A stretch of DNA of 64,000 nucleotides from Oscillospiraceae bacterium (GCA_017829005.1 JAGAJF010000103.1:1-64000); one strand, 5' to 3'. Counted from the stretch's first letter, positions 41,148-50,084 are shown. Numbers and translations: made by a program. Notes: generated from the sequence alone by a model not told the origin.

Positions 41148-42077
41148 TCAGAAATCCATGCCCAGAAGCTTGCCTGCCTGCTGGGAAAGCTCGTCCATTA
41201 TCTGCTTTACGGGCTTTACCTCGTTTATCATTCCTGCGATAAGTCCGCAGAGCATTGAGCCTTCGTCGGTGTTGCCGTCAACTACTGCTTTTCTGAGGGA
41301 GCCTACGGTAAGAGCCTCGAAATCCTCGGGGGGAGCGGCTTTCTTTTCCATATCCTGGAGCTGCTTTGTGTACTTGCTCTTTATGCAGCGGCAGGGGCTT
41401 CCCGAATAGAAGCCTGTAATGGCGTTGTCGGTGTCCTTTGCCTTGATAACGGCGTTTTTGTAGTTTTCGTGTATCTGACACTCGTCGGAGGCGAGGAAGC
41501 GTGTGCCTATCTGAACGCCCTCTGCGCCCAGCATAAAGGAGGCGGCAATTCCTCTGCCGTCCGCAATTCCGCCAGCGGCGATAACGGGCACGCTTACTGC
41601 GTCAACTACCTGGGGAACAAGGCACATTGTTGTATTCTGACCGATGTGTCCGCCCGACTCGGTGCCTTCTGCGATAACTGCGTCTGCACCGATACGCTCA
41701 AGTCTCTTTGCAAGGGCTACGGAGGGGACTACGGGAATTACCTTGATGCCTGCTTCCTTCCAGGCTGCGATGTACTGTCCGGGGTTTCCTGCGCCTGTGG
41801 TGACGAAGGATACGCCCTCTTCGATTACCAGCTTTGCAAGCTCCTCTGCGTTGGGGGACATAAGCATAATGTTTACGCCAAAGGGCTTGTCTGTAAGCTC
41901 CTTGCACTTTCTTATCTCGCTTCTGAGGTAGTCAATGGGTGCGCTGCCGCCTGCAATTATGCCTGCTCCGCCTGCGTTCGATACTGCGGAGGCAAGCTTG
42001 CTTTCAGCTATCCATGCCATACCGCCCTGGATTATGGGCTTTTCAATTCCGAGAAGCTCGGTCACTCTGTTTTTCAT
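41148..42077 (-). CDS. fabK: FMN-dependent enoyl-ACP reductase II
   Basis: A 309-residue TIM-barrel flavoenzyme of the nitronate-monooxygenase superfamily: PIIQGGMAWIAESKLASAVSNAGG, TGAGNPGQ, GTESGGHIG, and a phosphate site near AAGGIADGRGI. Its place inside a fab operon identifies it as FabK instead of a nitronate oxidase. It is the only enoyl reductase visible; no FabI is present, as in many Firmicutes. Confidence 0.93.
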   Translation of the reverse strand: MKNRVTELLGIEKPIIQGGMAWIAESKLASAVSNAGGAGIIAGGSAPIDYLRSEIRKCKELTDKPFGVNIMLMSPNAEELAKLVIEEGVSFVTTGAGNPGQYIAAWKEAGIKVIPVVPSVALAKRLERIGADAVIAEGTESGGHIGQNTTMCLVPQVVDAVSVPVIAAGGIADGRGIAASFMLGAEGVQIGTRFLASDECQIHENYKNAVIKAKDTDNAITGFYSGSPCRCIKSKYTKQLQDMEKKAAPPEDFEALTVGSLRKAVVDGNTDEGSMLCGLIAGMINEVKPVKQIMDELSQQAGKLLGMDF

Positions 42078-42096
42078 ATGTGATGTTCCTTTCTGA

Positions 42097-42252
42097 TTAT
42101 TTTTTCTTTCCTTTAAAATGACGGATAAGCAGAAATGCTGCGATAATTACAGCAATTATGAGAATAATTGGCAGGAGAATAGTTCTTGCCATATCTCCTG
42201 CGACGGGACTTAACAAAGCATCTGCAAATCCGATAAACGTCATACAGTTCAT
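42097..42252 (-). CDS. 51-residue single-pass membrane protein in the fab operon
   Basis: A short open frame from ATG 42252 to a TAA at 42097-42099, filling the gap between fabH and fabK. Residues ~20-43 are one hydrophobic helix (ILLPIILIIAVIIAAFLLI) and the tail RHFKGKKK is strongly basic, so the C terminus should stay in the cytosol. The ATG lies one base after the fabH stop with no strong ribosome site, which suggests coupled translation. I recognise no family. A role at the membrane near fatty-acid synthesis is inferred only from position. Confidence 0.5.
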   Translation of the reverse strand: MNCMTFIGFADALLSPVAGDMARTILLPIILIIAVIIAAFLLIRHFKGKKK

Positions 42253-42253
42253 A

Positions 42254-43252
42254 TCAATACTCGATTATTACCGAGCCGAGTGTCAGTCCTGCGCCGAAGC
42301 CTACGAGACATACCTTCATTCCCCGTTTCAGCACGCCCTTTTCAACAGCTTCATTGAGGGCGATGGGAATGGAGGCGCTGGAGGTGTTGCCGTGCATATC
42401 AATATTTGTAAAGAATTTATCCATGGAAACGCCCAGGTTTTTTGCGGCGGTCTCGATAATTCTGATATTCGCCTGGTGGGGAATGAAAAGGTCGATATCC
42501 GAAATGTCAAGGCTTATCTTGTCCGCTGCGTTCTTTGCGGCGGTGGGGAGAGCCCTGGTGGCGAATTTATAAACTTCCTTGCCGTCCTGGATAAGCAGTC
42601 TGTGGTCAACGGAAGGGTCGGTCTCATCGTCGATAACGGGGCGATCCTCGGTGATGAAGGGGTTTTGCTGGTGATGGTTCTTGGCGTAGAGGAACTTTGC
42701 TCCCGTGCCGTCAGCACCCAGCCAGCTTGTGAAAAGCTTGTCCGATTTTTCCAGTATCACCGCTGCTGCTCCGTCTCCGAAAAGCACGCAGGAGGAACGG
42801 TCGGCAAAGTTTGTGATATAGGAAAGGTTCTCGTTGGCGGACACAAGCACATATTTAAGGTTCTCGTCCGTTGCAAGGAAACGGCAGGCGGTATCTACCG
42901 CATACACAAAACCCGAGCAGGCTGCTCCAAGGTCAAATGCCGCTGCATTTACCGCACCTGTTTCACGCTGGATAAGGCAGGAGGCGGAGGGGGTCACAAA
43001 ATCGTTTGTGATGGTGGAGGAGATTATAAGACCGATATCTTTGGGGTCTATACCTGCTCTTTCTATCGCCTGCTTTGATGCCATTGCTCCCATATACCAG
43101 GTAGGCTCGCAGTTGGACATTCTTCTCTGTCCGATGCCTGTTCGTGTTCTGATCCACTCGTCGTTGGTCTCCACGATCTTTGCCATATCGTCGTTGGTTA
43201 CCGCAAGCAGGGGAGCGTAGCCGCCTGTTGATACAATGTTTATTCCGCTCAT
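42254..43252 (-). CDS. fabH: Beta-ketoacyl-ACP synthase III
   Basis: A 332-residue condensing enzyme with the catalytic Cys in DLGAACSGFVYA, His in FIPHQANIRI and Asn in NTSSASIPIAL. It starts fatty-acid synthesis by joining acetyl-CoA (or a branched primer) with malonyl-ACP. It is the first gene of the operon; a promoter with a palindromic operator lies upstream at 43387-43431. Its role as gatekeeper makes it a natural point of control. Confidence 0.95.
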   Translation of the reverse strand: MSGINIVSTGGYAPLLAVTNDDMAKIVETNDEWIRTRTGIGQRRMSNCEPTWYMGAMASKQAIERAGIDPKDIGLIISSTITNDFVTPSASCLIQRETGAVNAAAFDLGAACSGFVYAVDTACRFLATDENLKYVLVSANENLSYITNFADRSSCVLFGDGAAAVILEKSDKLFTSWLGADGTGAKFLYAKNHHQQNPFITEDRPVIDDETDPSVDHRLLIQDGKEVYKFATRALPTAAKNAADKISLDISDIDLFIPHQANIRIIETAAKNLGVSMDKFFTNIDMHGNTSSASIPIALNEAVEKGVLKRGMKVCLVGFGAGLTLGSVIIEY

Positions 43253-43386
43253 CTGACTTTTATCAATCCTTTCGGGTCATTTGTCCGGAAATTCGGGAAA
43301 GTTTGATTTTCCGGGCGTTATACTATTGTAATTTATAAGAAAATATGTTATTATAATTAGTGTATCGAATTTCTCCTCACACACAG

Positions 43387-43431
43387 TACAATACATTATA
43401 TATTGTAATATATTTTAACGGCTCTTGTCAA
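43387..43431 (-). promoter_or_regulatory. fabH operon promoter with palindromic operator candidate
   Basis: On the minus strand TTGACA (43426-43431) and TACAAT (43402-43407) are 18 bases apart. The inverted repeat TACAATA-N7-TATTGTA at 43387-43407 covers the -10 box. It does not match the FapR or FabT boxes I know. Confidence 0.6.
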
Positions 43432-43521
43432 CTGATATTTTGGTAATTTTGAAAAAATTTACTGATGAATGTTCAAGTGATACAAAGAATTTGGTCGAAA
43501 TTTGTCACTATCGGCAATTTT

Positions 43522-43572
43522 TATACAAAACGTAAAATTATATTATAATAATACTTATTGTGATATCAATAA
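43522..43572 (+). promoter_or_regulatory. fabD promoter and adjacent palindrome
   Basis: TATAAT at 43544-43549 with a weak TATACA -35 element 16 bases upstream. A perfect inverted repeat, TTATTG-TGATAT-CAATAA, covers 43555-43572, just past the likely start of transcription. It could be an operator. It is separate from the palindrome on the fabH side. Confidence 0.5.
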
Positions 43573-43592
43573 AATTTTCGGAGGTTTTGCAG

Positions 43593-44513
43593 ATGACAGC
43601 GGAAAAAACAGTTTTTTTATTCTCGGGACAGGGTTCTCAGTATGCGGGCATGGGTGTTTCTCTGGTGGAGAAATATCCTCAGCTTAAAGGCATTTTTGAC
43701 GAGGCGAGCGAAATTTTAGGCTTCGACCTTTTTGACAAGTGTGCAAATGCGCCCGAGGAGGAGCTTGCAAGGACTGTGGTTTCACAGCCCGGTATTATGG
43801 CGGTGTCTCTTTGTGCTGCCGAGGCTCTTAAAATAAACGGCATTACCGCTTCTGCGGCAGCGGGTCATTCGCTGGGCGAATATGCGGCTATGGTTTACAC
43901 GGGAATGGTTTCACGCGCCGACGGTTTCAGGCTCATAAAGGCAAGAAGCGAAGCTATGCAGAAGGCTGCTGAGGCTAACAAGGGCGCTATGTATGCCATT
44001 ATCGGCAAGAGCGTAGAGGAGATAGAAAAGGTTTGCTCCGAGACTGAGGGCTATGTTCTTCCCGTTAACTACAATTCCTCCGTTCAGACGGTAATTGCAG
44101 GCGAGGAGGACGCTGCAAAGGCGGCTGCGGATACTCTTGCGGCTATGGGCGCAAGGGCAATAAAGCTTAATGTGGCTTCTGCGTTCCACTCAAAGCTTAT
44201 GCAGAGTGCGGCTGATGAGTTCAAGCCTGCGGCGGAGAAGATCGTTTTCTCAGAGCCGAAAATAAAGATGTTCTCCAACATTACGGGCAAGGTACTTGAT
44301 GATATTTCCGATATGCCTGAGAGACTTGCAAAGCACATCGTTTCTCCCGTAAGATTTACGGACGAGCTTGCAGCTCTCAGCGAGATGGGCTATGACACAT
44401 TTATCGAGTGCGGTCCCAACAAGGTCCTTGCGGGTCTTGTAAAGAAAACTCTCAAGGGCGTTGATATTTATAATGTGCAGGACGCTGACAGTCTTGCTAA
44501 GGTTATTGGATAA
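43593..44513 (+). CDS. fabD: Malonyl-CoA:ACP transacylase
   Basis: A 306-residue transferase with the catalytic Ser in GHSLGEYAAM and the nearby FSGQGSQYAGMG. It loads malonyl groups onto ACP. ATG 43593 has GGAGG 8 bases upstream; an in-frame start at 43560 lies inside a palindrome and lacks a site. fabD is divergent from the other fab genes, unlike the usual same-direction layout. Confidence 0.94.
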   Translation: MTAEKTVFLFSGQGSQYAGMGVSLVEKYPQLKGIFDEASEILGFDLFDKCANAPEEELARTVVSQPGIMAVSLCAAEALKINGITASAAAGHSLGEYAAMVYTGMVSRADGFRLIKARSEAMQKAAEANKGAMYAIIGKSVEEIEKVCSETEGYVLPVNYNSSVQTVIAGEEDAAKAAADTLAAMGARAIKLNVASAFHSKLMQSAADEFKPAAEKIVFSEPKIKMFSNITGKVLDDISDMPERLAKHIVSPVRFTDELAALSEMGYDTFIECGPNKVLAGLVKKTLKGVDIYNVQDADSLAKVIG

Positions 44514-44600
44514 ATACCATATATAGTAAATTTTTACAGGTATACTATTATATATAGTAATGTGTTTGAAAATCAAACACCAAGAAAGGATCGAAAAAAT

Positions 44601-45440
44601 ATGAAGCATTATGGTCTTTTGGGATTTCCTCTCAAACACACTATGTCTCCCCCTATTCATCAGAGACTTTTTGAGCTTGAGGGCGTTTCCGATTTTGATT
44701 ACACCTTAAAGGAATACTCTCCCGAGGAGCTTGAGGGCAAAATTTCTGATGTTCTGGCTCTTGACGGATTTAACATCACCATTCCCCACAAGGTGGAGAT
44801 CATCAAGTACATTGACGAGCTTGCGGACTCGGCTAAGAGATACAATTCCGTTAACTGCGTTGCGCATAAGGACGGAAAATACATCGGCTACAACACCGAC
44901 TGTGACGGCTTTCTCCGTTCTCTTGAGGCTGCGGGGGCAGGGCTTGACGGAAAGGTGCTGCAGTGCGGCTGCGGCGGCGTGGGCAGAATGATAGCTATTG
45001 AGGCTGTGCGGCACGGCGCCGAGCTTACGGTTTCCGTTCCCGAGGGATTTGAGGACACGGTGGAGCCTGTTAAGGAATATGCGATAGCTAACGGCTTTTC
45101 CGATGATATAAAGGTGGTTCACCCGAGTGAGATAAGCGGAAAATTCGACCTGCTCATAAACGCTTCTCCTGTGGGAATGTTCCCCAAGGTGGAGAATTGT
45201 CCCGTTTCCGAAGATGTTATCAAAAACTGCGGCTTTGTTTTTGATGTTATTTACAATCCCGAGCGTACAAAGCTTATGCAGACTGCCGAAAACTTTGGAA
45301 TAAAGACCTGCGGCGGTATGGCTATGCTGGTTTGGCAGGCGGTTGTGGCTCATGAGATATGGAGCGGCGCAAAATACAATGACAGCGACATTGCAAAGCT
45401 TATTGCCGATATGCATAAGCTGATGGCGGAAAAGGAATAA
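44601..45440 (+). CDS. aroE: Shikimate dehydrogenase
   Basis: A 279-residue two-domain enzyme: GLLGFPLKHTMSPPIHQRLFEL at the substrate site, the catalytic Lys in NITIPHK, and the NADP loop GCGGVGRMIAIEA. Reduces 3-dehydroshikimate in aromatic amino-acid synthesis. ATG 44601 follows AAAGGA. It may be cotranscribed with fabD; the 87-base gap holds AT-rich complementary stretches but no convincing terminator. Confidence 0.93.
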   Translation: MKHYGLLGFPLKHTMSPPIHQRLFELEGVSDFDYTLKEYSPEELEGKISDVLALDGFNITIPHKVEIIKYIDELADSAKRYNSVNCVAHKDGKYIGYNTDCDGFLRSLEAAGAGLDGKVLQCGCGGVGRMIAIEAVRHGAELTVSVPEGFEDTVEPVKEYAIANGFSDDIKVVHPSEISGKFDLLINASPVGMFPKVENCPVSEDVIKNCGFVFDVIYNPERTKLMQTAENFGIKTCGGMAMLVWQAVVAHEIWSGAKYNDSDIAKLIADMHKLMAEKE

Positions 45441-45441
45441 T

Positions 45442-46017
45442 ATGGGCAGGAAATTCTTCAAGGGGGGAGCGCTCATTGCTCCCGTTCCTGCGGCGCTTGT
45501 GACCTGCGGCAGCGAGGACGGGAAGAGAAATGTTCTCACCGCCGCATGGACGGGCATTGTGAACACCCGTCCGCCTATGGCATACGTTTCAATTCGTCCC
45601 GAGAGGTATTCCCATGCTATAATTATGGAGACGGGGGAATTTGTCATAAATCTCACCACCTCAAAAATGGCGAGGGAGGTTGATTTCTGCGGAATGAAAA
45701 GTGGCAGCAAATTTGACAAATTTGCCAAATGCGGCTTCGAGACTGTGAAGGGCGAGACTGTTTCCTGTCCCGTTATCCTGGCTTCTCCGCTGTCTCTTGA
45801 ATGCAAGGTGAGAAGCTTTGAGGAGCTTGGGAGCCACACCATGTTCATTGCGGACATTACGGGGGTGACGGCGGACGAGAGGTATATTGACAGCAAGGGG
45901 AAGATAAATCTACAGCAGGCGGGGCTTATGGCTTATGCTCACGGGGAATATTTCGCTCTGGGTCGCAAGCTTGGGGATTTCGGCTTTTCGGTTCGTAAGA
46001 AAGGAGCGGGAAAATGA
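45442..46017 (+). CDS. Flavin reductase family (flavoredoxin-like) protein
   Basis: A 191-residue FMN-binding split-barrel protein: PVPAALVTCGSEDGKRNVLTAAWTG near the N terminus and SIRPERYSHAIIMETGEFVINL, the pattern of the flavin_reduct / flavoredoxin family. Such proteins pass electrons to or from FMN; the partner is unknown. The ATG lies one base after aroE, and the end overlaps tatD by 4 bases, so all are coupled. Confidence 0.85.
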   Translation: MGRKFFKGGALIAPVPAALVTCGSEDGKRNVLTAAWTGIVNTRPPMAYVSIRPERYSHAIIMETGEFVINLTTSKMAREVDFCGMKSGSKFDKFAKCGFETVKGETVSCPVILASPLSLECKVRSFEELGSHTMFIADITGVTADERYIDSKGKINLQQAGLMAYAHGEYFALGRKLGDFGFSVRKKGAGK

Positions 46018-46766
46018 GGATAATCGACTCTCACGCTCATTATGATGACAGCGCATTTGACAATGACCGATATGAGATGCTTGACGGCTTGTTTTCCGGG
46101 GATATATGCAAAATAGTCAATGTGGGCTGCTCTGTGAAAAGCTCTTATTCCTCCCTTGCTCTTGCGGAGAAATATCCCGGGATATATGCGGCTGTGGGGC
46201 TTCACCCCGATTCTGCCGATGAAATTGGTCACATTGACGAAATTCGGCAGTTATGCGGCAGGGAAAAGGCTGTGGCTGTGGGGGAAATTGGTCTCGATTA
46301 CCATTACGAGAACCACAGCAGAGAGGTTCAGAAGCGTGCTTTCGAAAAGCAGCTTGAGCTTGCGGCAGAGCTTCAGATGCCCGTTATAATCCATTCCCGT
46401 GACGCATGGGAGGATACTATGGATATTTTGCGAAAGTATCGTCCGAAGGGTGTTATGCACTGCTTTTCCGGGTCAGCCGAGATCGCACGGGAAATAGTGG
46501 AGATGGGTATGTACGTGGGATTTACGGGAGTGGTCACATTCAAAAATGCCAAAAAGGCGCTGAAAGCCCTTGAGGTCATTCCCGCAGACAGGCTCCTTGC
46601 CGAGACGGACTGCCCCTATATGGCTCCCGAACCTAACAGGGGGAAGCGGAATTTCAGCGGATATATGCCCTATACCATTGCAGCTATGGCGGCTGTGAAG
46701 GGGATATCCCCCGAGGAAATGGCGGAGATCACATCGGAAAATGCCGAAAGGCTTTTTAATATTTAA
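46014..46766 (+). CDS. tatD: TatD family metal-dependent hydrolase
   Basis: A 250-residue amidohydrolase-fold protein with DSHAHYDD at the N terminus, GEIGLDYHYE, HSRDAWEDT, HCFSGSAEIA and ETDCPYM, supplying the metal-binding His, Glu and Asp. TatD-type enzymes are 3'-5' DNases or D-aminoacyl hydrolases. It overlaps the upstream gene by 4 bases with AAAGGAG inside that gene. Confidence 0.92.
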   Translation: MRIIDSHAHYDDSAFDNDRYEMLDGLFSGDICKIVNVGCSVKSSYSSLALAEKYPGIYAAVGLHPDSADEIGHIDEIRQLCGREKAVAVGEIGLDYHYENHSREVQKRAFEKQLELAAELQMPVIIHSRDAWEDTMDILRKYRPKGVMHCFSGSAEIAREIVEMGMYVGFTGVVTFKNAKKALKALEVIPADRLLAETDCPYMAPEPNRGKRNFSGYMPYTIAAMAAVKGISPEEMAEITSENAERLFNI

Positions 46767-46782
46767 TGAAAGGATTTTATAT

Positions 46783-47700
46783 ATGATAGGTTTTCATATT
46801 GCGGAATCAACAAAATCGGTGAGCCTTAATATGTCGCTTGCCGATATGATACGGCTTGATCCCGATTATTTCAGAAAGGATTTCAGGATAGCTTCATATT
46901 TCGGCAGCCCTGCTGTGAAATGGAACGGCGGAAGAATGATACTCGGTCCCTATTATCCCGACAGAGAAAGGGCTATTCTTAATGGCTACAATTCAAGAGG
47001 TATTCCCTACAGATTTACATTCACAAACCCTTCCATAACCGAAGCAGATCTTGAGGACAGAGAATGCAACGAGCTTCTGGATATGGCTGACAACGGTATG
47101 AACGAGGTCATAGTTCATTCGCCGCTGCTGGAAGAATACATCAGAAAAACTCACCCGAATATGAAGATAACTTCCTCTACCTGCAAATGTATCCGCAGCA
47201 TTGAGGAGCTGAAAGCTGAGCTTGCAAAGCCCTACAGCCTTGTAGTTCTCGACTACAATTTCAACAACGATTTTGAGACCCTTGAAAAGCTTACTCCCGA
47301 AGAAAGAAAGCGCTGTGAGATACTTATCAATTCCCACTGCGTACCCGGCTGTCCCAGAAGAGCCGAGCATTACAAATATATCGGAGATATTCAGTTAAAG
47401 CTTGAAAGGATAAGGCAGATGAGCCCTGCCGAGCTTCAGACCGTAAAGGAATGGGACTGTCAGTACAGAAATTTCAATCCCTTTGAGGAGGAGCCTACAA
47501 AGCTGCATATAAGCCCCGAGGACGTTTTCGGAAAATATGCGGAAATGGGCTTTGAGAACTTTAAGATAGAGGGAAGAGCTTCTACCCTTATGGTGCTGTG
47601 CGAGCAGATGATGATATATCTTGCAAAGCCCGAAAAGCGTGACGCGGCAAGATATAAGCTTATGAACAGCGCGCTGAATTGCAGTTATCTGAATTTCTGA
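46783..47700 (+). CDS. Peptidase U32-like protein
   Basis: A 305-residue protein starting at ATG 46783 (AAAGGA site). It has a barrel-like layout with ENFKIEGR near the end and the Cys cluster CVPGCPRRAEHY near 190, reminiscent of the U32 family, whose relatives (UbiU/UbiV, RlhA) bind iron-sulfur clusters through Cys. It lacks the fully typical U32 signature, so the assignment is moderate. It closes the plus-strand run that begins at fabD. Confidence 0.6.
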   Translation: MIGFHIAESTKSVSLNMSLADMIRLDPDYFRKDFRIASYFGSPAVKWNGGRMILGPYYPDRERAILNGYNSRGIPYRFTFTNPSITEADLEDRECNELLDMADNGMNEVIVHSPLLEEYIRKTHPNMKITSSTCKCIRSIEELKAELAKPYSLVVLDYNFNNDFETLEKLTPEERKRCEILINSHCVPGCPRRAEHYKYIGDIQLKLERIRQMSPAELQTVKEWDCQYRNFNPFEEEPTKLHISPEDVFGKYAEMGFENFKIEGRASTLMVLCEQMMIYLAKPEKRDAARYKLMNSALNCSYLNF

Positions 47701-47759
47701 CAGAAGCTATATTACAAAAACAATGTGAAATTCAGCTGAAAATTTGTGCATAAAATCAA

Positions 47760-47788
47760 TTGAAATTCAACTCAAAATGCTGTATAGT
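47760..47788 (+). promoter_or_regulatory. Upstream promoter of the abundant surface protein
   Basis: TTGAAA (47760-47765) and TATAGT (47783-47788), spacer 17. The 18 bases starting at 47761 repeat, with two differences, those starting at 47726. Confidence 0.6.
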
Positions 47789-47909
47789 TATAGCATACCA
47801 CAAAGCTAACGTTTGCAGGTGCGGCAATATCGTTCCGAAAACGTGGTTTTTGGGCAAAAAGTGTGCATAAAGGATAAAAAGTGTAAATTAAATTTGTTGT
47901 TTATGTACA

Positions 47910-47938
47910 TTGACATATCTGCCCTCAGGTGGTACAAT
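47910..47938 (+). promoter_or_regulatory. Main promoter of the abundant surface protein
   Basis: TTGACA (47910-47915) and TACAAT (47933-47938), spacer 17. Transcription would start at about 47945, at the foot of a stem-loop. Confidence 0.8.
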
Positions 47939-47944
47939 AATATC

Positions 47945-47976
47945 GTGATACAACGTGAGCAGAAGCACAGTATCAC
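47945..47976 (+). promoter_or_regulatory. 5' stem-loop at the transcript start
   Basis: GTGATAC (47945-47951) pairs perfectly with GTATCAC (47970-47976) right at the predicted +1. Such 5' hairpins protect abundant messages from decay, which is inferred here. Confidence 0.55.
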
Positions 47977-48048
47977 AGCTATATTTGATTTCCATACATA
48001 TTTGGAAATAAATAAAGAAAACCAAAACAAAACAAGGAGGAATTTTTC

Positions 48049-49947
48049 ATGAACATGAAAAAGTCAATTGCCGGCGTAATGGCTGGCGCAATGGCCGTAT
48101 CTGCAATGGCTGCTACTGTATCCGCTGACCAGGATGCAATTTCTCTCACCTATGACCTCAAGACCTATGTAAACAATGTAAACGACACTAAGGCAAAGGT
48201 TACAGTTGTTGCTAACTATGAGGGTTCTACAATCAACCAGAAGTCTTGGGACGTTGATGACGATGCAGCTAAGCCCGAGACACTTACTACCGGTTATGTA
48301 ACATTCGGTGCTGATAACGGTTACGTTACAGGCAGCGATATCTACGACAAGAACGGTGCTTATATCGGAACATGCGGCAGCGCTGCTTCCATGAAGGAGT
48401 TCGAGTTCACAGCTCGTCCTTACAAGGACATTCCTAACGACCTTGAGGAGAAGTATCAGACATTCAAGGCTACCGATGATGCTGGTAACACTGATGGCGC
48501 TTACTATGATCCTTCCAAGACTGTAGGTTTCTGGGATAACACTCGTGCTGCTTGGATCTCCTACAACATGGGTCTTGGCGGAACATACTACAATATGCCC
48601 ATCGCAGTAGGCAACAATGTATACGGCAAGTTCGATCTTACCAAGTATGATCTTTATGATCTCGGCTACTCTGTAGCAGCAAACGCTTCCGCAGCAGGTG
48701 TTGCTCAGGTAACTAAGTCTACTTACGCTGTAAGAGATGCAGTTGCTAAGATGACATACGAGGTTCCCAACACTGTTTACCTCAACAAGGCAAACGGCTG
48801 GGGCTGGAATGCTTCTCTCGATGTTGAAGAGGCTGACGGTGTAACTAAGGAGTTCTACTATGATTCTCTTTACAAGGACGTAACAATGTCTGCTGAGACA
48901 TTCACAGGCGGTTTCTTTAAGTCTGATGCAACCAAGAAGAAGGTTATTACTACTTCTGTTGTTAATGTAGGCGGCACTGAGACTAAGGTTAAGACTGCTC
49001 TTGATTCTGAGCCTACAACAATCGCTGTTGGCGCATTCAAGGAAGGCGCTTCCGCAGAGGCTGTTATCCCCTTCAAGTCTACTCTCAAGCCCAGCACTTC
49101 CACTTGGACTGTAACCAACGCTGAGGGCAAGACTGAAGAGTATGTTACTAAGGAGAACGATGTAATCTGGGCTCTCCAGTCCCGCAAGACAGGCGGCAAC
49201 TTCTACACAAGACCTGTAGCAGTTATCAACGACGCTATCGCTAACCACGACAACGTTGTATTCACATTCACTTCCTACAATGGTTATGTTGGTACTGAGA
49301 AGTCCCACCTCATGAACCAGTGGGTAAATGTTGACCAGGGTTACACCTACGAGACTTCCGGTAAGGGCTTTGACTGGCACAATCCTACATTCGGTCAGCA
49401 CCTCTACACTAACGTAGCTGACGGCTACAGCCTCTTCGACTCCAACGAGTACGATCACTACGGTTCTTACAGCTCTGCTTGGGGCATCAATCTCTTCACA
49501 GGCGCTGTTGTAGTTAACAAGGACCTCACAATGCAGCTCTCTGATACCGATACATTCAACTGGGGCAACAACACCCTCTCCTTCGATTGGTTCGATATCA
49601 TCGACGAGGGTAAGATCACTGACGCTAAGACATTCCTTACTTCTATGCTCCTTTACACACCTGTTGATTGGTACTGGGATAGTCTCACAGTAGTAGTTTC
49701 CGATGAGGAAGACGAAGCTGTTGACGCTGGCGAAGGCCTCGACGGTGAGGGCGAAGTAATCGAGGACGAAGAGCCTGAGGTTTTTGAGGAAGAGCCCGAG
49801 GTCGAGGAAGAGCCCGAGGTTGTTGAGACTGAGGCTGCTCCCGTTGAGACTGCTCCCTCTCCTGCAACAGGCAACGCTCCTGTAGCTCTCGCAGTTATCC
49901 CTGTAGCTCTTGCTGCAGCTGCTGTAGTAGCTAAGAAGAGAGGCTAA
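48049..49947 (+). CDS. Abundant secreted cell-surface protein with LPXTG-like tail
   Basis: A 632-residue protein behind a strong AAGGAGG site 8 bases before ATG 48049. Residues 1-25 are a signal peptide ending ATVSA. The body (~30-540) is rich in Thr, Asn, Asp, Tyr and Trp, consistent with beta structure, and has no family I recognise. Residues ~545-600 are an acidic Glu/Pro-rich spacer. The end is a sorting-signal-like SPATG followed by a hydrophobic helix and KKRG. Codon use is extreme, like the ribosomal genes here, so it is probably one of the most abundant proteins of the cell. An S-layer-like or adhesive coat role is inferred. Confidence 0.75.
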   Translation: MNMKKSIAGVMAGAMAVSAMAATVSADQDAISLTYDLKTYVNNVNDTKAKVTVVANYEGSTINQKSWDVDDDAAKPETLTTGYVTFGADNGYVTGSDIYDKNGAYIGTCGSAASMKEFEFTARPYKDIPNDLEEKYQTFKATDDAGNTDGAYYDPSKTVGFWDNTRAAWISYNMGLGGTYYNMPIAVGNNVYGKFDLTKYDLYDLGYSVAANASAAGVAQVTKSTYAVRDAVAKMTYEVPNTVYLNKANGWGWNASLDVEEADGVTKEFYYDSLYKDVTMSAETFTGGFFKSDATKKKVITTSVVNVGGTETKVKTALDSEPTTIAVGAFKEGASAEAVIPFKSTLKPSTSTWTVTNAEGKTEEYVTKENDVIWALQSRKTGGNFYTRPVAVINDAIANHDNVVFTFTSYNGYVGTEKSHLMNQWVNVDQGYTYETSGKGFDWHNPTFGQHLYTNVADGYSLFDSNEYDHYGSYSSAWGINLFTGAVVVNKDLTMQLSDTDTFNWGNNTLSFDWFDIIDEGKITDAKTFLTSMLLYTPVDWYWDSLTVVVSDEEDEAVDAGEGLDGEGEVIEDEEPEVFEEEPEVEEEPEVVETEAAPVETAPSPATGNAPVALAVIPVALAAAAVVAKKRG

Positions 49948-49994
49948 TCTCTGAACGAGATAAACCGAACTTCGGCGTAAGCTAAACAAGTTCA

Positions 49995-50028
49995 GCCGCC
50001 ATCTGAGTTTTCAGATGGCGGCTTTTTT
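49995..50028 (+). terminator. Terminator of the abundant surface protein gene
   Basis: GCCGCCATCTGA (49995-50006) pairs perfectly with TCAGATGGCGGC (50011-50022), followed by T6. Confidence 0.96.
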
Positions 50029-50049
50029 ATGCGATAAAGGAGAATGGTA

Positions 50050-50078
50050 TTGACAAAAAAGAAAATGTGTAGTATAAT
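50050..50078 (+). promoter_or_regulatory. Promoter of the RNA candidate at 50085
   Basis: TTGACA (50050-50055) and TATAAT (50073-50078), both full consensus, spacer 17. Confidence 0.85.
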
Positions 50079-50084
50079 AAACAG

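Noticed and set aside
41148..42077. Nitronate monooxygenase
   Set aside because: The same superfamily, but its place in the fab operon and the lack of FabI favour FabK.
44706..45896. A 396-codon antisense frame over aroE and the flavin reductase
   Set aside because: The sense genes are clear family members with good starts; the antisense product has no recognisable features.
48064..49989. A 641-codon open frame antisense to the abundant surface protein
   Set aside because: It mirrors the codon bias of the sense gene, lacks a start context and has no family features.
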